Below, one piece after another: positions 1 to 27,954 of a DNA stretch of 64,000 bases. The notes below the pieces were generated by a model, which saw nothing but the letters and a program-made list of their open reading frames with translations, searched no databases and had not been told where the DNA came from. This DNA comes from Coptis chinensis (Eukaryota > Streptophyta > Magnoliopsida > Ranunculales > Ranunculaceae). The position numbers and the translations under genes are program-made. The stretch spans positions 11,432,501 to 11,496,500 of the forward strand of contig CM027377.1 in NCBI GenBank assembly GCA_015680905.1, given 5' to 3'. Each line of letters opens with the position of its first letter. Position 1 is the first letter of the stretch.

Positions 1-465
1 TCTTCAAAACGAATGGAATAACCAACCTGAAATGAAAAGATAAGGTTTGTCATGAATAAGATTACTGCAGTAGTGTGTTAAAACTAATAATAACCTGATT
101 AGGGTAAACGATGATTGACATTTAAATGTCATATCCTGACATGAAATTTGTGATGGTGTACATGGAAAAGCCAGAATAATATAAAAAATACTGCACATGT
201 AATACCAAACAGATTTCTGCTCAAACATGTCAGAGCTATGAGATGGCCATAAGCTTAAATTGTTATCCAGATGGTGAACTATATGGGGTGTGTTACGGAG
301 GTTATCAGCTTATTACAATTTCTAAGTATTGGACAAGTAGGTTAATATCTTTAAGTCGTTTAAGATACACTTCTCAATAGTAGCCATGCTTTACAATCAT
401 CTAAAACAACAGTGTCCAGTTTGAAAAGAACTCTCTGTTTGTTTTTCAATCACTAAGAGCTATCA

Positions 466-14957
<14,492 letters not shown>

Positions 14958-15260
14958 TTTTTTTGGCACAAAACAAAATGCCACGCGTACATTAACCTCA
15001 GTAAACAAATATTTTGATATGCATAAACTGAAATGGGGATTTGAGTTGGGAGTATGTTTTTTTTTTAAATGTCTGTTAAAGAGAAGAGAAAAGAGGAAGG
15101 AGCAAACAAAAAAAAAAAAGAAGCAGAGGGAGAGAGTGTGTGGGTTGTTCTAAAATAAACCGACCCAAGTCTATGGACCCTGGCCCATGGGTCCAATTCA
15201 ATTAATTTTAATTTTAATCCTATCCATATGTATTGAACCAAAAGTTTTTCAATGGTTGCT
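14958..15260 (-). promoter_or_regulatory. 5' UTR and proximal upstream region of DEAH1
   Basis: On the minus strand the stretch just upstream of the ATG contains a long pyrimidine-rich run (about 15065-15145, seen as A/G-rich on the plus strand), as is common for plant housekeeping 5' UTRs. I see no convincing TATA box. The first transposon upstream (a Tourist-like MITE) begins only about 300 bp from the start codon, so the native promoter may extend into or overlap the MITE cluster. Confidence 0.4.
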
Positions 15261-15263
15261 TAA

Positions 15264-15517
15264 GGCTGAGTCCAATGGCTCTCTATCCTTTTAAAAGTAG
15301 AGCTAAAATCAACATATTTTACTTCTATCATTAATTTCCTCTTTATATATACAAAAGATTCTACTCTCTATCTCTATTTTACTCTCTATATAGAGAGTAA
15401 AATCATTTCTATATATACATAGAAAAATAATGATTTAGCTCTATTTTGTTGACTTTAGCTCTACTTTATTGACTTTAACACTATTTTTAAAGGGATAGGG
15501 AGCCATTGGACTCAGCC
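15264..15517. mobile_element. Tourist-like MITE (PIF/Harbinger type)
   Basis: This 254-bp element has terminal inverted repeats GGCTGAGTCCAATGGCTCTC and, at the right, GGGAGCCATTGGACTCAGCC. A TAA duplication (15261-15263 and 15518-15520) flanks it, as expected for the TWA target of PIF/Harbinger elements. The interior has further inverted segments (GTAGAGCTAAA; TTTAGCTCTAC) and no coding capacity. Confidence 0.85.
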
Positions 15518-15520
15518 TAA

Positions 15521-17162
15521 GAGCATTCCCAATGCAAGTGAATTTTTCCCCTTTTATTATCTCCACGTAGGCAGTTTTTCCCCTTCTCATCACCGTTTTG
15601 GTGAAAAGCAAGGTGAAGCTGCGCAATGCAAAGGTGAAAAAAAAAAATCGGATGGGATGTTGATTCCGTCTTGAGGCTTTTTGATCGAGACATAATGTAA
15701 CATCCCGTCTAGTATTTCGTCTGAAGTTAAAATAAAACTGGAAAAAATTGAAAAAACACATGAGACAGAATGAAACATTCCCCCCGAAAAAAAATCGGTT
15801 TTTTCTTAAAAAACACACGAGACGGAATCCAACATTCTGTCCGAAATTCACAAGGCAGCCACTATCTCGGTTGAAGGTTTCACCTTGGAAATGACTTGGG
15901 AAAATAGTCACCATCTTTTTCACTTCTGCATTGGGCACTAGTTTTGCACCAAAAGGAGGTGAAAATTTTCACATCTCCCTCTTTTTCACCTGCAATAGCA
16001 TTCCCAATGCAAGTCACTTTTTTCACCTCCATGTAGGAGTAGTGGTGTCAAATGGGTCGGGCTGGTCCGACCCTCAAACAATGAAACTCTCATGCTTTGA
16101 GGGTCGGGCCAGCCCTACCCTCATTTACCTCGAGGGATGGGTCGGGTCGGGCCAATACTTAAATCTCGAAGTCTTTATCCGCCCTTCAACCCTCTCGAGA
16201 GGGCTTGAAGGGCCAAGCTTGAGGGGCAAATGAAGGGCGGATACTGTGTTATACATTTGATTTACAAAATAAATTTATAAACATTAGTTAAAAATGATAA
16301 AATCGAATGCACTTCACAATTAAACCTTCAAACTACTAAAAAAAACTTGTTAAAGTTGTATTAGTCAATTAAGATCAATTAAATTCATTTTATAAAATAT
16401 TATAATGAAATTATAAGGTTGACAAACTTAATAGATAAACGTTATTTTAAGTGATTTTTAGCATATTAATGCTAAAATGAAATATATTCTAAAAAAATTT
16501 ATTAAAATATATGTAATAAATATTAAGGGCCTAATGAGGGTCGGGCTTAAGAGAGGGCTTAAGTTTCAAAATCTAGGCCCTTACCCTCCCCTCAAAGGCT
16601 TGAGGGCTGGGTAGGCCCAACCCACGAATGTGTGAGGGCCTCATTTTGAGGGCTTTTTCGACCCATGGGCGGGGGCGGGTGGGCTGAGGGTTTGAGGGCC
16701 ATTTTGACACCCCTATGTAGGACTATTTTCCCTCTTTGTTACCTTTGTGGTGAAAATCAATAAAAGATTGCCCAATGCAGAGGTGACTTTAAACTTCGAA
16801 CATAATGTTTGATTTTGTTTGAATGTAAAAATCAAAAAATGGGCGGATGGAAATAAAACATCCCGTATGAAAAAATAAAAAATAAAATAATAATAAAATA
16901 AAAAAAAAAAAAAAAAATAAACAAAACACGCGGGACGGAATAAAAAAATCGAAAAAATATAAAAAAAAACACACGAGACGGAATAAAATGTTCCGTCTGA
17001 AGCTCACAACTCAGTAACAATCTCGATAGCAATTGCTACCCTCATTGTGACTTAGTTACAAGTCAATGTCATTGTCACCCCTTGCATTGGGCAAGTGTTT
17101 TCTGGTCCACAAATGTAAAAACTCTCAATTTCCCCTCATAGTAACTTGCATTGGAAATGCTC
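15521..17162. mobile_element. Two tandem Tourist-like MITE copies, second split by hAT element
   Basis: The left end GAGCATTCCCAATGCAAG at 15521 and the right end CTTGCATTGGAAATGCTC ending at 17162 are inverted and flanked by TAA. A second GCATTCCCAATGCAAG start at 15998 shows that the unit is two related copies fused at about 15996. Both contain GGTGAAAA, CGAGACGGAAT and ACATCCCGT blocks. The second copy is interrupted by a hAT-like element at 16039-16714. No coding capacity. Confidence 0.75.
16039..16714. mobile_element. Non-autonomous hAT-like element
   Basis: This 676-bp insertion has an exact 8-bp target duplication ATGTAGGA (16031-16038 and 16715-16722). Its ends are short inverted repeats with GGTGTCAAA on the left and TTTTGACACC on the right. 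Inside, the two arms repeat GGGTCGGGC, CTTGAGGG and similar GC-rich blocks around an AT-rich middle. It codes for nothing. The 8-bp duplication is diagnostic of the hAT superfamily. Confidence 0.85.
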
Positions 17163-17165
17163 TAA

Positions 17166-19740
17166 TTCCTGTTTTCTTTTCTGGCATAGATCCAATGATC
17201 CACCATTGAGAGTCTACAAAACAAGAATTACTGCCCATAGCAAGAAGAGAGGGAATGAGAGAGAGGTGGGTATGGGTAGGCGGATGGATCAGTTTGGGTT
17301 GGGTTATGAAAAATTCGAATTCGAATCGATAAGAAAATTGGAAACCCGAAATTGAACCGATAATATTATATTTCATTTGAAACCAAACCGATAAAATATA
17401 TTGCAAACCAAAACCGAACTGACTTGAATCGAAAACTATAAAATCAATTAAATCCTAAATTAAATCAATTAATTTCAACCACACAATTGATAAACATATA
17501 TAAAATTAATCATAATTATTACTAATATGTCATTTTATTGGTCCGGGTTCATATCGGTTCAGTGGAGGGCAAACCCAAAATCAAACCAATATTTTATCGA
17601 TTCGGTTCGGTTTTGTGTCGGTGGAGGGCAAACCAAATTACCAAAATCCAAACCGTTTTTTTTTTTTTTATTTTTTTATTTTATTTTTTTGTTTCAGTTT
17701 GGTTCAGGTCCATTATCAAGTTAACAAAACCCATTGACAGCCTTAGGTAGGTATGGGGTGAGGAAGGAGAGAGAGAGGGGATATGATAGTGTGAGAGTAA
17801 CCAAGTTACAATTAGCCACCCTTTTTTACCGGAGGTCTTTTGGGTCTACGGGCTCATCAAAATTTCAATGCCACAAACGTGAGTGTAACACTTTCTTCTT
17901 CATTCTATTCTCCCTCAAAATCTCCTATATTTCTCTCAACCAAAACCATCAAAATTGCCCCCACACATTTTTTTTTTCTTCTTCTTCACTTTTCTCTCAA
18001 CTAACCACCAAAACTTTGCATACCTTTCATTTTAATTCTCCTTCACTTCCTTTCTTCTTATTTTTCTCTTCCTTCATAAAGTCTCGACCTAATTTCAGTC
18101 TTTATCGCCTTTGCCATTTTGTTTTATAGTGCAAACCCAACCCAAGAGTTCGCTTCCACTCACGGATTATTATCCTGAAATCGATCAGTGAATTTCAGAA
18201 CATTACAAAGTTTAGCTGTTTTTTACTTGTTCACAACAATCTGGATACTTGTATAACCTAATAAGCAATAAGCCCAAACAGTAATGATCTGGACCATAGG
18301 TAAAGTTAAATAGTCGCGGGCCGGACTCTTACAAAAGGCTGCTTAAATGCAAAAAAGCAAAGTCCGGACTCGATATTGAAAATTTTGTTACCTTCTTTTC
18401 GGAAAAACTGCCACTAACAAATGAAGTCATGGGTTTCCTGCGATTTTGCTCCCTAGTGAGATGGAAATAAGCTCTGTCTTATGTAAGACGATATTGGATT
18501 CTGAGACCACATGCTTCAGGAGTTTGAATTATGAATGGTTCAATGTAGTTCTAGATGACTAAAAGAGCGAATAAACAAAAATATAGAGTGAAAGTGGTAG
18601 CATGCATGCTCACCCAATCCACCTCATCCATCCAAAAGACTAGGTAAGAAATGGGCCCATGATGTCACACAACAAGGACTTGATCTTCGCTTCTATTTCA
18701 TTTGAGTATTCCTCAAGCATGGCTGGTGGAACTTTGCTCACTAACACATGCAACATTATTACCTATGGAAAGGAACACATGCATCTTTATGATTAGATCA
18801 CATATTATATATGTTTGTGGACTTGTAGTTGCTTGCACACAGAGATTTTATATCTTTTGGGGCTGTCCACTAGCTATTTTTCTCCATGCTAATATCGGTG
18901 TTCTATAAGTTCCACTTCTCTTGCTCACAAGCTTCCATTCTAAAGCGCGCACTAAAAATAGCGAAAAACATTTGCCGAGTGTCTGCCCCTAAGCTAGAAT
19001 GTAGATAATGATGCCATGGCTCGTGAAATTGTCAAGGGGCAATGAGAGAGAGAAAGAGACTTGTGTTTATATTTGTTTACATCTTCTAGACTTCGACTAC
19101 ATTTATCGCAATGTTCATACATACATCACATTCCACAATGACCAATGTACTTTTCGTACCCTTGTGAATATTTATTCTCTTAAACAGTACTTTTTTTTGG
19201 TAAATGTAGTTATTTTTCATTTTTAGCTCACCTAGCAATCCGGGTAAGCAGAAACAGGAATTTCTGGTATATGCATTTACAGTACAATCCAAAATTTAAC
19301 TCTTCCTCCATTTTTTTTCTCATTTCACCGGCCCACAAAATATATATATATATTTTTGCTGAAGGGATAATTTTGATTATAACTGGAAAATTGTACAAAG
19401 AGAGATGTTAAAAAAAAATAAAAAAGGAAAGAGTTAAAGTTTGTATTTTAGGTCTTTAGAATGGATTTCCATGAGCTACTACACTTAAGCTATTAAACTT
19501 GTTTGTAGTAGGCTGCCGCCGCGTCTTTTGTTCACGTCAGGAAGAGTGGTTTGTCATGCCACCAAGCTTTAGTCTCTATTGTCAGCATGCATCTTTGTCG
19601 AGCATTTGTCTCCATTGAGAAATTAATCTCTTTCCAAGTATGAGTGATGCTCAACCATTCCACTTTACTCTTTGTTTTGTGTCATGCACTTTTGATTATC
19701 CAGTGGACTTCATCCAATTGAAAAACATTAACTGCTACTT
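17166..19740. other. Intergenic, no gene recognised
   Basis: The stretch 17280-17740 has repeated AACCGA, GGTTCGGTT and GGTGGAGGGCAAACC motifs and ends in CCCATTGACAGCC, resembling a decayed hAT-type MITE, but I cannot find its left end. From 17880 to 18120 there is a pyrimidine-rich run that could be a relic 5' UTR. The remainder is AT-rich with no coding signal that I trust. Confidence 0.4.
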
Positions 19741-19744
19741 TTGA

Positions 19745-20640
19745 TTGGGATTCAACCCATATATTCCTCTATCCCATACTGGTGGCTTGCGTAACTCCTT
19801 CAAGAATAGCTTGGCAGTTAACATTATGGGTTGTATCGACACCCATTCCTCCAGCCCCAACACCATGAACCCTCCCAGTATGATCTCTACAAAAAAATCC
19901 CCATCCTATGATGCCAAAACTACCTCCTGTACTTCCAGCTGCCCTAACCTCTAACACTCCAATGGGTGGTAGAAGCCAATAACACTCTAGAGTTAAAGGA
20001 ATAGATGGGCGCTGACTTTGAATTAGGTTATTCCTTTTCTCTTTTATTGCAAAATTGATGCCTCTTCAAACTGCTTGACAAACATATGGGAAGTTAGGTT
20101 TCTCCTCTTCATAAATAATTTTATTCATATATCTCCAGATAGCCATTAGACATGAGATAACATCTGCTCCCCAAAGAGCCTTAGCTTGCGGATCAAGGTT
20201 AGCCCCAACCTTTACAAGCTCAGTGTGACTACCTGGAATCTGTTGCATCGCAAATGTGTGTGTAGCATAATTCCAACATTGCCTAGCAAAGCCACACTTA
20301 TAGAAAGTGTGTGACTGAGTATCCATGTTGTCCTTACATGTTATACATCTCAAGGCCAATATGAATTTCATGATTTGCATCCTATCATCAGTATTAACTG
20401 CACCCGACAAAATTTTCTATCAAATTGCCACAGTTCTTAGATGTAGCTTTGTTTCCCAGAGAAAACTCGCCCAATAAGGCTTATCCCTTTTACTCCTTAT
20501 TTCCTCGTGAGCTGAAGCAAATGAGATGTTTACAGTTGGTGTGTGCATCCAAACTAACTCATCCTTACATTCGTCATTAGGTTGTTGAAGTTGTGAGATC
20601 TCAACTCCAAGCTAGTATACCCAAGATATCAGTGAGAGAT
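19745..20640 (-). pseudogene. L1-like LINE 3' remnant (zf-RVT and RNase H)
   Basis: On the minus strand a fragment around 20066-20410 reads CITCKDNMDTQSHTFYKCGF with a following W, the zinc-binding CxxC...H...C pattern of plant LINE C-termini (zf-RVT). Further downstream (19769-19957) it reads GWGFFCRDHTGRVHGVGA, the start of a plant LINE RNase H domain. Frames differ between the parts and no reverse transcriptase is seen, so this is a truncated, dead copy. No poly-A tail or duplication was recognised. Confidence 0.75.
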
Positions 20641-21039
20641 GAGGGAAAATTCTATCTATTATGCTCAATGCAGTCACTCAAAGTGGCGTACTATTCTTAA
20701 ACCGGCCCACAAAATAAACCAACAAGAGATCTGATCTTTTTCTACGTAGAAGTTCAGTAGGAGGAAAGATCGACCTCAGTTTGACACAAGTATATAACTC
20801 TATGTCTATCTGCATATATTTTACAATTTGCTTAATAAGAATTGGCTTAATCTTTGTATAACACCCCGTGTTTTTATTTAATATTTTCCTAGTACAATAA
20901 ATAAAAATAATAATAAGAGATAAAATAAAATAAAAGGATAAATATTAGAAAAAATAAGGTAAAGAGGATAAACCCCATTCCCTATTTTTAAGGTGTTTTT
21001 GAAAAAAATGGTGTTTACACAGGAGTTTACACGGAGAGT

Positions 21040-24000
21040 CACTACACCAGAAAGGGCACTTACTAACAGTTATATCCGTTACTTATATTTTTACTAACGG
21101 TTATATCCGTTAGCTCTGGGGTGTCACTGTCACTTAGGCCAAATTTAGTAACAGATACAACTGTTACTGAAATTAATTTTAGTAACAGTTATATCCGTTA
21201 CTATAATTCTTTGTAACGGATAGCCAACTATTGATAGCTTGTTTAAATTTGTAATTTCTAACAGATGTAAGTGTTAGTAAGTTTAGCGTGCTTTAGTTAC
21301 TTGCTATGTCACAGATATATCCATTAGTAATATATGTGCCACTTTGTTAGTAACTGTTTTTGTAATGGAAATATCTGTTAGTAAAGTATAGCCAACTAAA
21401 AAATAATATTTTTATTTTCCTGGGTAAAATTGTTTTCCTCCCTGCACATCTAGCTCTAGCACTAGCACATATGATTATTCACTTATAAAGATCACATTGT
21501 ACAAACTTGATCAATAAATGAATAACAATAAACAAAACCACCAATCAATTAAACATTATTATAAAAATATAGCCACCAATCCAAATCTCAATTTACATAG
21601 AAACAAAGCTTCCAATCCAAATCCCAATTTACATACATATAAACAAATCCTACTCTTAATGATTTCTACTTCTTTCCTTAATTCATTTCAACCATATACA
21701 AAATAGACATATCAACAAACATTAACAACTAAAATCAAATTGCATAGTCTAGCTTTTCAACAGTCTTCCATATTATCCTCAACTAGAGATTGATTTGTTC
21801 ACGTGTAAAAGAAGGGGTTGCTCCACAATTGCAACCACCACTGAAATCGATAGTTTGGCATAAAAAATTTAAGAATTTTTTTGCAGCAAAGCAACAACCT
21901 TTAATAAGCAATGCAACTTGGGCCAAAGAAAAAGTGAAACGATATTTAAGACTTACCAAATGTTTTCCATCCTTGACATTGAAACAAAGAAACAATATAA
22001 CAAGAATTTCTCACAAACCCAAGAACCTTGCATTTGTCTTTAGTAACACGAAACTGAATCTCAGAATTGCCGACCACTTATTTAAGAAACCTAAAGGAAA
22101 CCCAAGCTTGTCATTTGTTTTATAGCTGGTAAAAATTTGATGAAAGTAGCCACTTACCTACCCTTAAGCAATCATTACGTAAGTGAGGAAATTTCTGCAT
22201 CATATCTAAAGCCTCGGCATACTGTGATTATTGTACCCTAACCCATCTGTACTTGCACTGTAGTTCCTGATGAAGAAGCAAGCCTGAAACAAACCCCCAA
22301 CCTAACAAGCACAACACAACCAAAATACCAACGCAGAAAAACAAAGACGATTAAACAGCATATGGGGCATATTAGATAATCTTGGCAAGTGTATCAAACA
22401 ATGCGCACAACAATAAATGTATAAGCAAGAATAGAGAAAGACAAAAAGGATCAAAGAAAATCAGTACTATCATTATATCTGCACCAAAGATCAATTCAAT
22501 AATTTAATATCCAATCCAACCCCAACAAGAGAATCCCTTTCAACAACAAACTACCCACTTCCAATTCAGCAACCCCACATATATTTAATATAATTACGCC
22601 TACAAATGATAATATATTAAGTAGAGAACTTCTAAAATATCTCTATGAAATTTTAACTTCCAGCGGGGGCATGTACACAACCAAGAACTATGTTACTCAA
22701 CCCTCGAACAACCATGTTTGGCTCCAAAGCAACCCCATCAAGAGAAATGAATTTAGTAAATTAAAGTATGTATATACACCTATCCTTTCATGTAATGAAT
22801 AATTTGGGAGAGAGAGACTTAGGTGGCTTGTTAATAATTTTAGGCCTCTTCTCATTTCTCTGATATCGAAGTATGATATTTGATTAAACTGTACTCGATA
22901 AAGAAAAAATGACGGTTAGCTTTGGAATAACCATAAGAAGAGTATATGTCGAAGAATAAGCAAGTCTAAAACCAATGTAAGTAGGAACATGGAAAGTGAA
23001 GAACTGAACTGATAAAAATTAAAAGGAAAACTCGGTACCTTTAACAAATGACAGGCTCAAGCCTTGCACTTAACCTCATCCTCCAAGGGAATGATTGTGA
23101 GCAAACTCATTACTTATCAAAAATGATGGCAAACCATAACTGCAACTAAGTCCCCTTTGGGAATGGTCAAAATATCTCTAGCACCAATTTTAACATACTT
23201 TCGGTCAAGACTGTTGTGTATGATTGCACCTTTCCTTAAGAAACTAACATAATTCTTCAACATGGAATTTCAATGGAAACGGTTTTGGGGTGGGAATTGT
23301 TTTCCCAGAAACTCCATCCACCTCTAGGAAAACAGAAAAAAGAGTTAGATCTAACTACGCCAGCCATGAATTAATACTTGACTAAGTGAAGGGGAAAAAA
23401 ATATGAAAACACTTACTTTGGCATGACTTAATGTCTAAATTCAGCCACTGTACAATGCTACGGTTTCATTCAAATGGATCCCTTCCAACTACAAAGATTA
23501 CATAACACCCTATTGGCTACCCTATTCACCATCTTCTCCATTACTCCATAAATTAACCAACTCCCTACAAGTGTTAACTTTCATAAGGAATTAACTAGAC
23601 GAATCACAAAAGTAATTACGCCATAAACAAGTGTGAAACATACTATCTGGCACAAATCAAGCACTTAGAAAGCACGTTTGTGTTGAATAATTAACACATT
23701 GTAGATGCAAAGGGAGAAAAATACACAAATAAATTTAAACAAGTATCCCCAATCAAAATTTCATTAAGCAAAATATGTCAAAAGATATGATGTTGTAACC
23801 CCAATCAAATATGAATCTGCCAAATATCCTGTTATGTTGTCGTGGGAACAAGCACTGAACAAAGGACCCGTAACATGCAAATAAAATTAATGTTGAGATT
23901 GTTACACGATTTTGACAGCAATTTCATGGGCACATAGCGAGAAAGTAACTCAAGTTGAAGAAGGGGGTGGTTGTTCTACACATGATCGGATACAAACACA

Positions 24001-25524
24001 ATACAACAAGCAAAGCACTCAATCGAATCGAAAACAAAAGGATACCATGCATGACTCCATATTGGTCAAATAAGAAAAAATGCAAAAAGGATAGATAGTA
24101 TGTACCAGAGTTCTCGTAATCACAAATAGCGATAGATAGCAACAATAAAGTTTCAATATAATTTTGTGAACCTTGCAATCATCAAACAAATACACATTGT
24201 TAGTGACATAAACGAAAATGAAAAGTTTAATTTAAAATCGATAAAAGAGAAAAACTAACCAGGGCCGGTTGACTACTAGTTGCTCCAAGTCACCTTCATT
24301 TATACCCAAGTTGTCATCTGCTCTACAACCTTAAATACAAGGAAGCTAACTTAGTGATACAAATATGTATCTCACATAAATGCATATATTTCTACAGATG
24401 TGTGCGTCATCCAGTATTGATCAAACCTTCCTCATATATAGAATTCATCCTACTAGGTTGACACTAAGCTCATTGGTTTAATATAGAATACTAGTTGAGT
24501 AAGCAGGTTTAACACCCAAACAAAAAATTAAGGACAAACAATTACGTTCACAATATTCCAGGAAACTTCACATAATTTCACACCTATTCTTCACACTACT
24601 ACATCAAAATAAAACCTTAGCTTGTATAAAAGTTAAGTAATTCAGACACTTTTTAGTCGTGTTTTGAGACCCCTATCGTGTCACAGCATGAAAAAATCCA
24701 CCCTTCAACACAAACACATCATTTTGTTTTCAATATACATACATATAGTTCTTCAGTTCTTCTTCAAGTCTTGGTTTAATTATTCCAGAGTTGTTGCAAC
24801 AAAAGAAAAATGACAGATAACGTACGTTACATACCTCAAATTTCAAAGATACCTCCTTTTAGCAAGGGGTCAGATACACTAATCCCCAAATTAAAAACCC
24901 AAAAAGAAAAGCAATTAATTAGGTCGTGCAAAGAATTAGAGGAGACACAAATTTGTCTAAGATCGAGTTTACCTAGTTCGTCTTCCTTCGTCAAGCTCTC
25001 GTTAACCCGCTTGTCCAAGCTCGATTTGTCGCCTTTCTCCTCCAATCAAGTTAGGGTTTTTACAGTAAGTGAGCATATCGAGATGTTTGTCTTCCTCCTC
25101 CAACCGATTACATGGAGAGTTGGAATTGAAAGGGTTAGACTTAACTCTGAATTCGTTTAAACAGAGAGAGGGAATTGAAAGGGTTTGCGAGGAGAGACGA
25201 AAATTCATTGATTCAACTAGTTAGGGTTTTACAAAGGTTTTACAAAGAGAGAGAGAGAATGAAAATAGAACTTGAGCTTAAGCCAATGTTGCCTGCTTCA
25301 TTTATTTGTCATTCTTTCTTTTTCTTTTTTGTTAATTTAATTTATTTTATTTTTTGGTATTTATCTCACAGATGTAAACGTTAGAATAACCGTGACCAAG
25401 CTACTAAAAAATATTAAAAATATTATTATTGATATTTTCTAACGATTGCTTCCATTACTAACGAATATATCCATTATAACCGTTACTATTAGGCCCGTTA
25501 GAAAATGGCTATTATGGTGTAGTG
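21040..25524. mobile_element. Non-autonomous CACTA (En/Spm) element inside solo LTR A
   Basis: This 4485-bp element starts CACTACACCAGAAAG and ends CTATTATGGTGTAGTG, and is flanked by an exact 3-bp duplication AGT (21037-21039 and 25525-25527), all diagnostic of CACTA elements. Subterminal regions (21055-21390 and about 25370-25500) are packed with near-palindromic motifs such as TAACGGTTATATCCGTTA, the likely transposase-binding sites. I recognise no TnpA or TnpD domains. A minus-strand open stretch near 24836-25208 sits where a transposase leader would lie but has no known domain. It therefore probably relies on an autonomous relative. Confidence 0.9.
21055..21390. repeat. CACTA subterminal repeats, left
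   Basis: Variants of TAACRGTTATATCCGTTA, TAACAGATGTAAGTGTTAG and TAACAGATACAACTGTTAC recur about every 30-60 bp in both orientations. The same motif occurs at the opposite end near 25375-25500. Confidence 0.8.
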
Positions 25525-27954
25525 AGTTTTAAACAGTGGAGAGAGAGAAAGAGTTTTACTCAAAGAAGAAAAGGGAGGTTTTTTGTTGGGGATTTGCTGA
25601 CAACAGGAGCGTATCACGAGTGAGTAGTCTAAACCTTATTTTCATATAATTGATTTATTACTATAGTTTAGATTAGTTGCGTATTTAATTCTCTATAATG
25701 ATATAGAACTTTGAGATCGAAATTATTTGTTTAATCAGAGACTTTCGGTATATTAAGTTATTGACACCAAAAGTTTAGCTTTGATATATAGGTGTTGTTG
25801 TGTTCAGGAGTACTTGTATATGGTAGTGAGTAAACCATGTGTTTATTGATTGATTGGTAGTATTATATAGGCCTACAACTGTTTTGAATGATGTGAAGTC
25901 ATTGGATTTATGTTATATGGTTTTGATTTTCAGAATTTCAGAACTGTTCTTAGTAATTTAAGCATAGAAAATTCGTTTTTGATCTTTTTGATATGAATCC
26001 AACGCCTGTCTACTGTAGACACACATATCTACAACTTTTGTGTTTTGTAAAATTTCATATCTAGTCGTTTTGCATACTGAAATTTAAGTTGAAGTCTGAC
26101 GCATAAACTGGGACGGAAACTGAGCAGTCTGAAGTAATAAAATCATATAAAATAAAATATTTACTATTTTGTGTTGATTCCAAAAAATTAGAATCTAGAC
26201 TTACAGAGGTACAACCTCATACTTTGACCCGAGTTCATACCCGTGTTTAAGATTATGAAAACTGGCTTCAATATATGATAATTGTTTATGTACATATTAT
26301 AGATATGTTGCATTGTAGAAAGTGTATAGGACACTATGCTTTGTAGATTTGTGGGAAACCAAAACCTAATGAAACCTTAGAGAGTCTTTTATCCGACGTA
26401 GTGAGCCTGACTTAATTTGGATGAGTGACGGAAAAGATGTGACCTCGACAATTCTATGCATATGAAATTATATTCGTCAGAAAACAGTTTTCTGCATAGG
26501 GTTTGATCACAAATTGCATAAAGTTAGGGGGATAGTTAGAGTTTTTGTAAAACATGAAAATGTGAGTTTTATAAGTCTTCTTTCTAAATCAATTGGTCTC
26601 GTCATATTCCGAAGTCTGTGGAGGTAGATATGATATCTGGAAGTTTGACTGGCAAAAAATAGTGCATCAGAAATCAGTTTATGTGCACTGTGTTCTAACC
26701 TAGTTTTCGTATACTTAGAATGAGATTGAGTATTTTTGTAAAACATAAAAAAGTAAGTTCTGTGTGTTAGCTTTTCAAAATTCGACACAAAAAGCCTTGA
26801 TGTATTTGGATACCTGTGGAAAGAGTTGTGTCATTCGGAAGATAGTCCGTCAGAAATCTAGTTTGCTGAAATTAAGATTTTTACCGTTTTCAACCTAAGT
26901 TTTCTTTTAGATGGGCTGAGGTTAGGACTTCGAGTTATACATGAAAAAGTATGTCTACATACCCTAGTTTCTAAATAATTAAGTTACATGTCATTTGGAT
27001 GAATGTAGGAAAAACTATAGTATTGACAAGTTGGCTAGAAAACCTACCGTGTTATCTTTTATGTATATGAACCTATTTTGGAAAATATGTCTAGTAATGA
27101 ACTAAGAGTCTCTTAAACTCTTCTTGGGTATTTTATATAGTGTTTGTAGCAAACTTTTAGACTGTGGCTTTATTTGGAACCGACATGGTTCATAAGATCA
27201 TTTTTTTAGAATCAAAAGTAGAGAAATATCCATTTGTGAGTTTTTGGATTTAAAGGTTCATAGTGTATCTCTGGATATGAAACTTTACGTATATGATTGT
27301 GGGAGTATTTGAAACTTATTGTATGTGATTCTATATAGTATAAATTGTTGTTTTCCTTAAAAGTACATACAAAGATGTTGATATTTATTGGTTAAGAGCT
27401 ACGTAAGGCTTGATTCTAATATTAAAGATTGGATATGTAGGCAGCTTTATGTACAGGTGCAGTCACTATATTACATATTATATATTATATATTAGTTTTT
27501 GTGATAACTATATGTGTACAATGTTAGTACTTAATTGTGTATGTGATTGTGGTTGTTTAAAATGTATTCACGAGACATTTAACTAATGCGTTATTTCTGA
27601 TTGAACTTTTTGATATCTAAGATTTATTTAATTGATAATGAGGTGAGTGGATTAGTTATTGTGTTTGGAATCTTTAGTAATGAATTTTTGTTTAAAACGA
27701 TGTTTGTTTTGTAATGAAAATATTATAATAACTGAGAACTCTTGATCGAGTGTTAAAATCCGGTGTAAAAGTGTCCGGTGAAAATTTAATGTGTCGCCCA
27801 CATCTTTAGATCTCTCCACGCCTCTTTGATGAAAAGAAAATAAATGAAATGTTTATGACTAATGATGTCATATGAAAAGCCGCCTTAGAGAGGAACTAAT
27901 GCATTCGCCTTGCGGGTTGGCTGTATTCTTTGAATGTACGGGAATGTAGGTGGG

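Noticed and set aside
15441-15938. A 165-codon minus-strand open frame
   Set aside because: It lies wholly inside MITE sequence and its peptide has no recognisable domain.
17734-18129. A 131-codon plus-strand open frame
   Set aside because: It runs through pyrimidine-rich, low-complexity DNA giving serine- and phenylalanine-rich peptide with no domain; probably chance or a relic UTR.
24810-25160. A 116-codon frame in the CACTA interior
   Set aside because: No transposase or other domain recognised on either strand; kept only as a note inside the CACTA entry.
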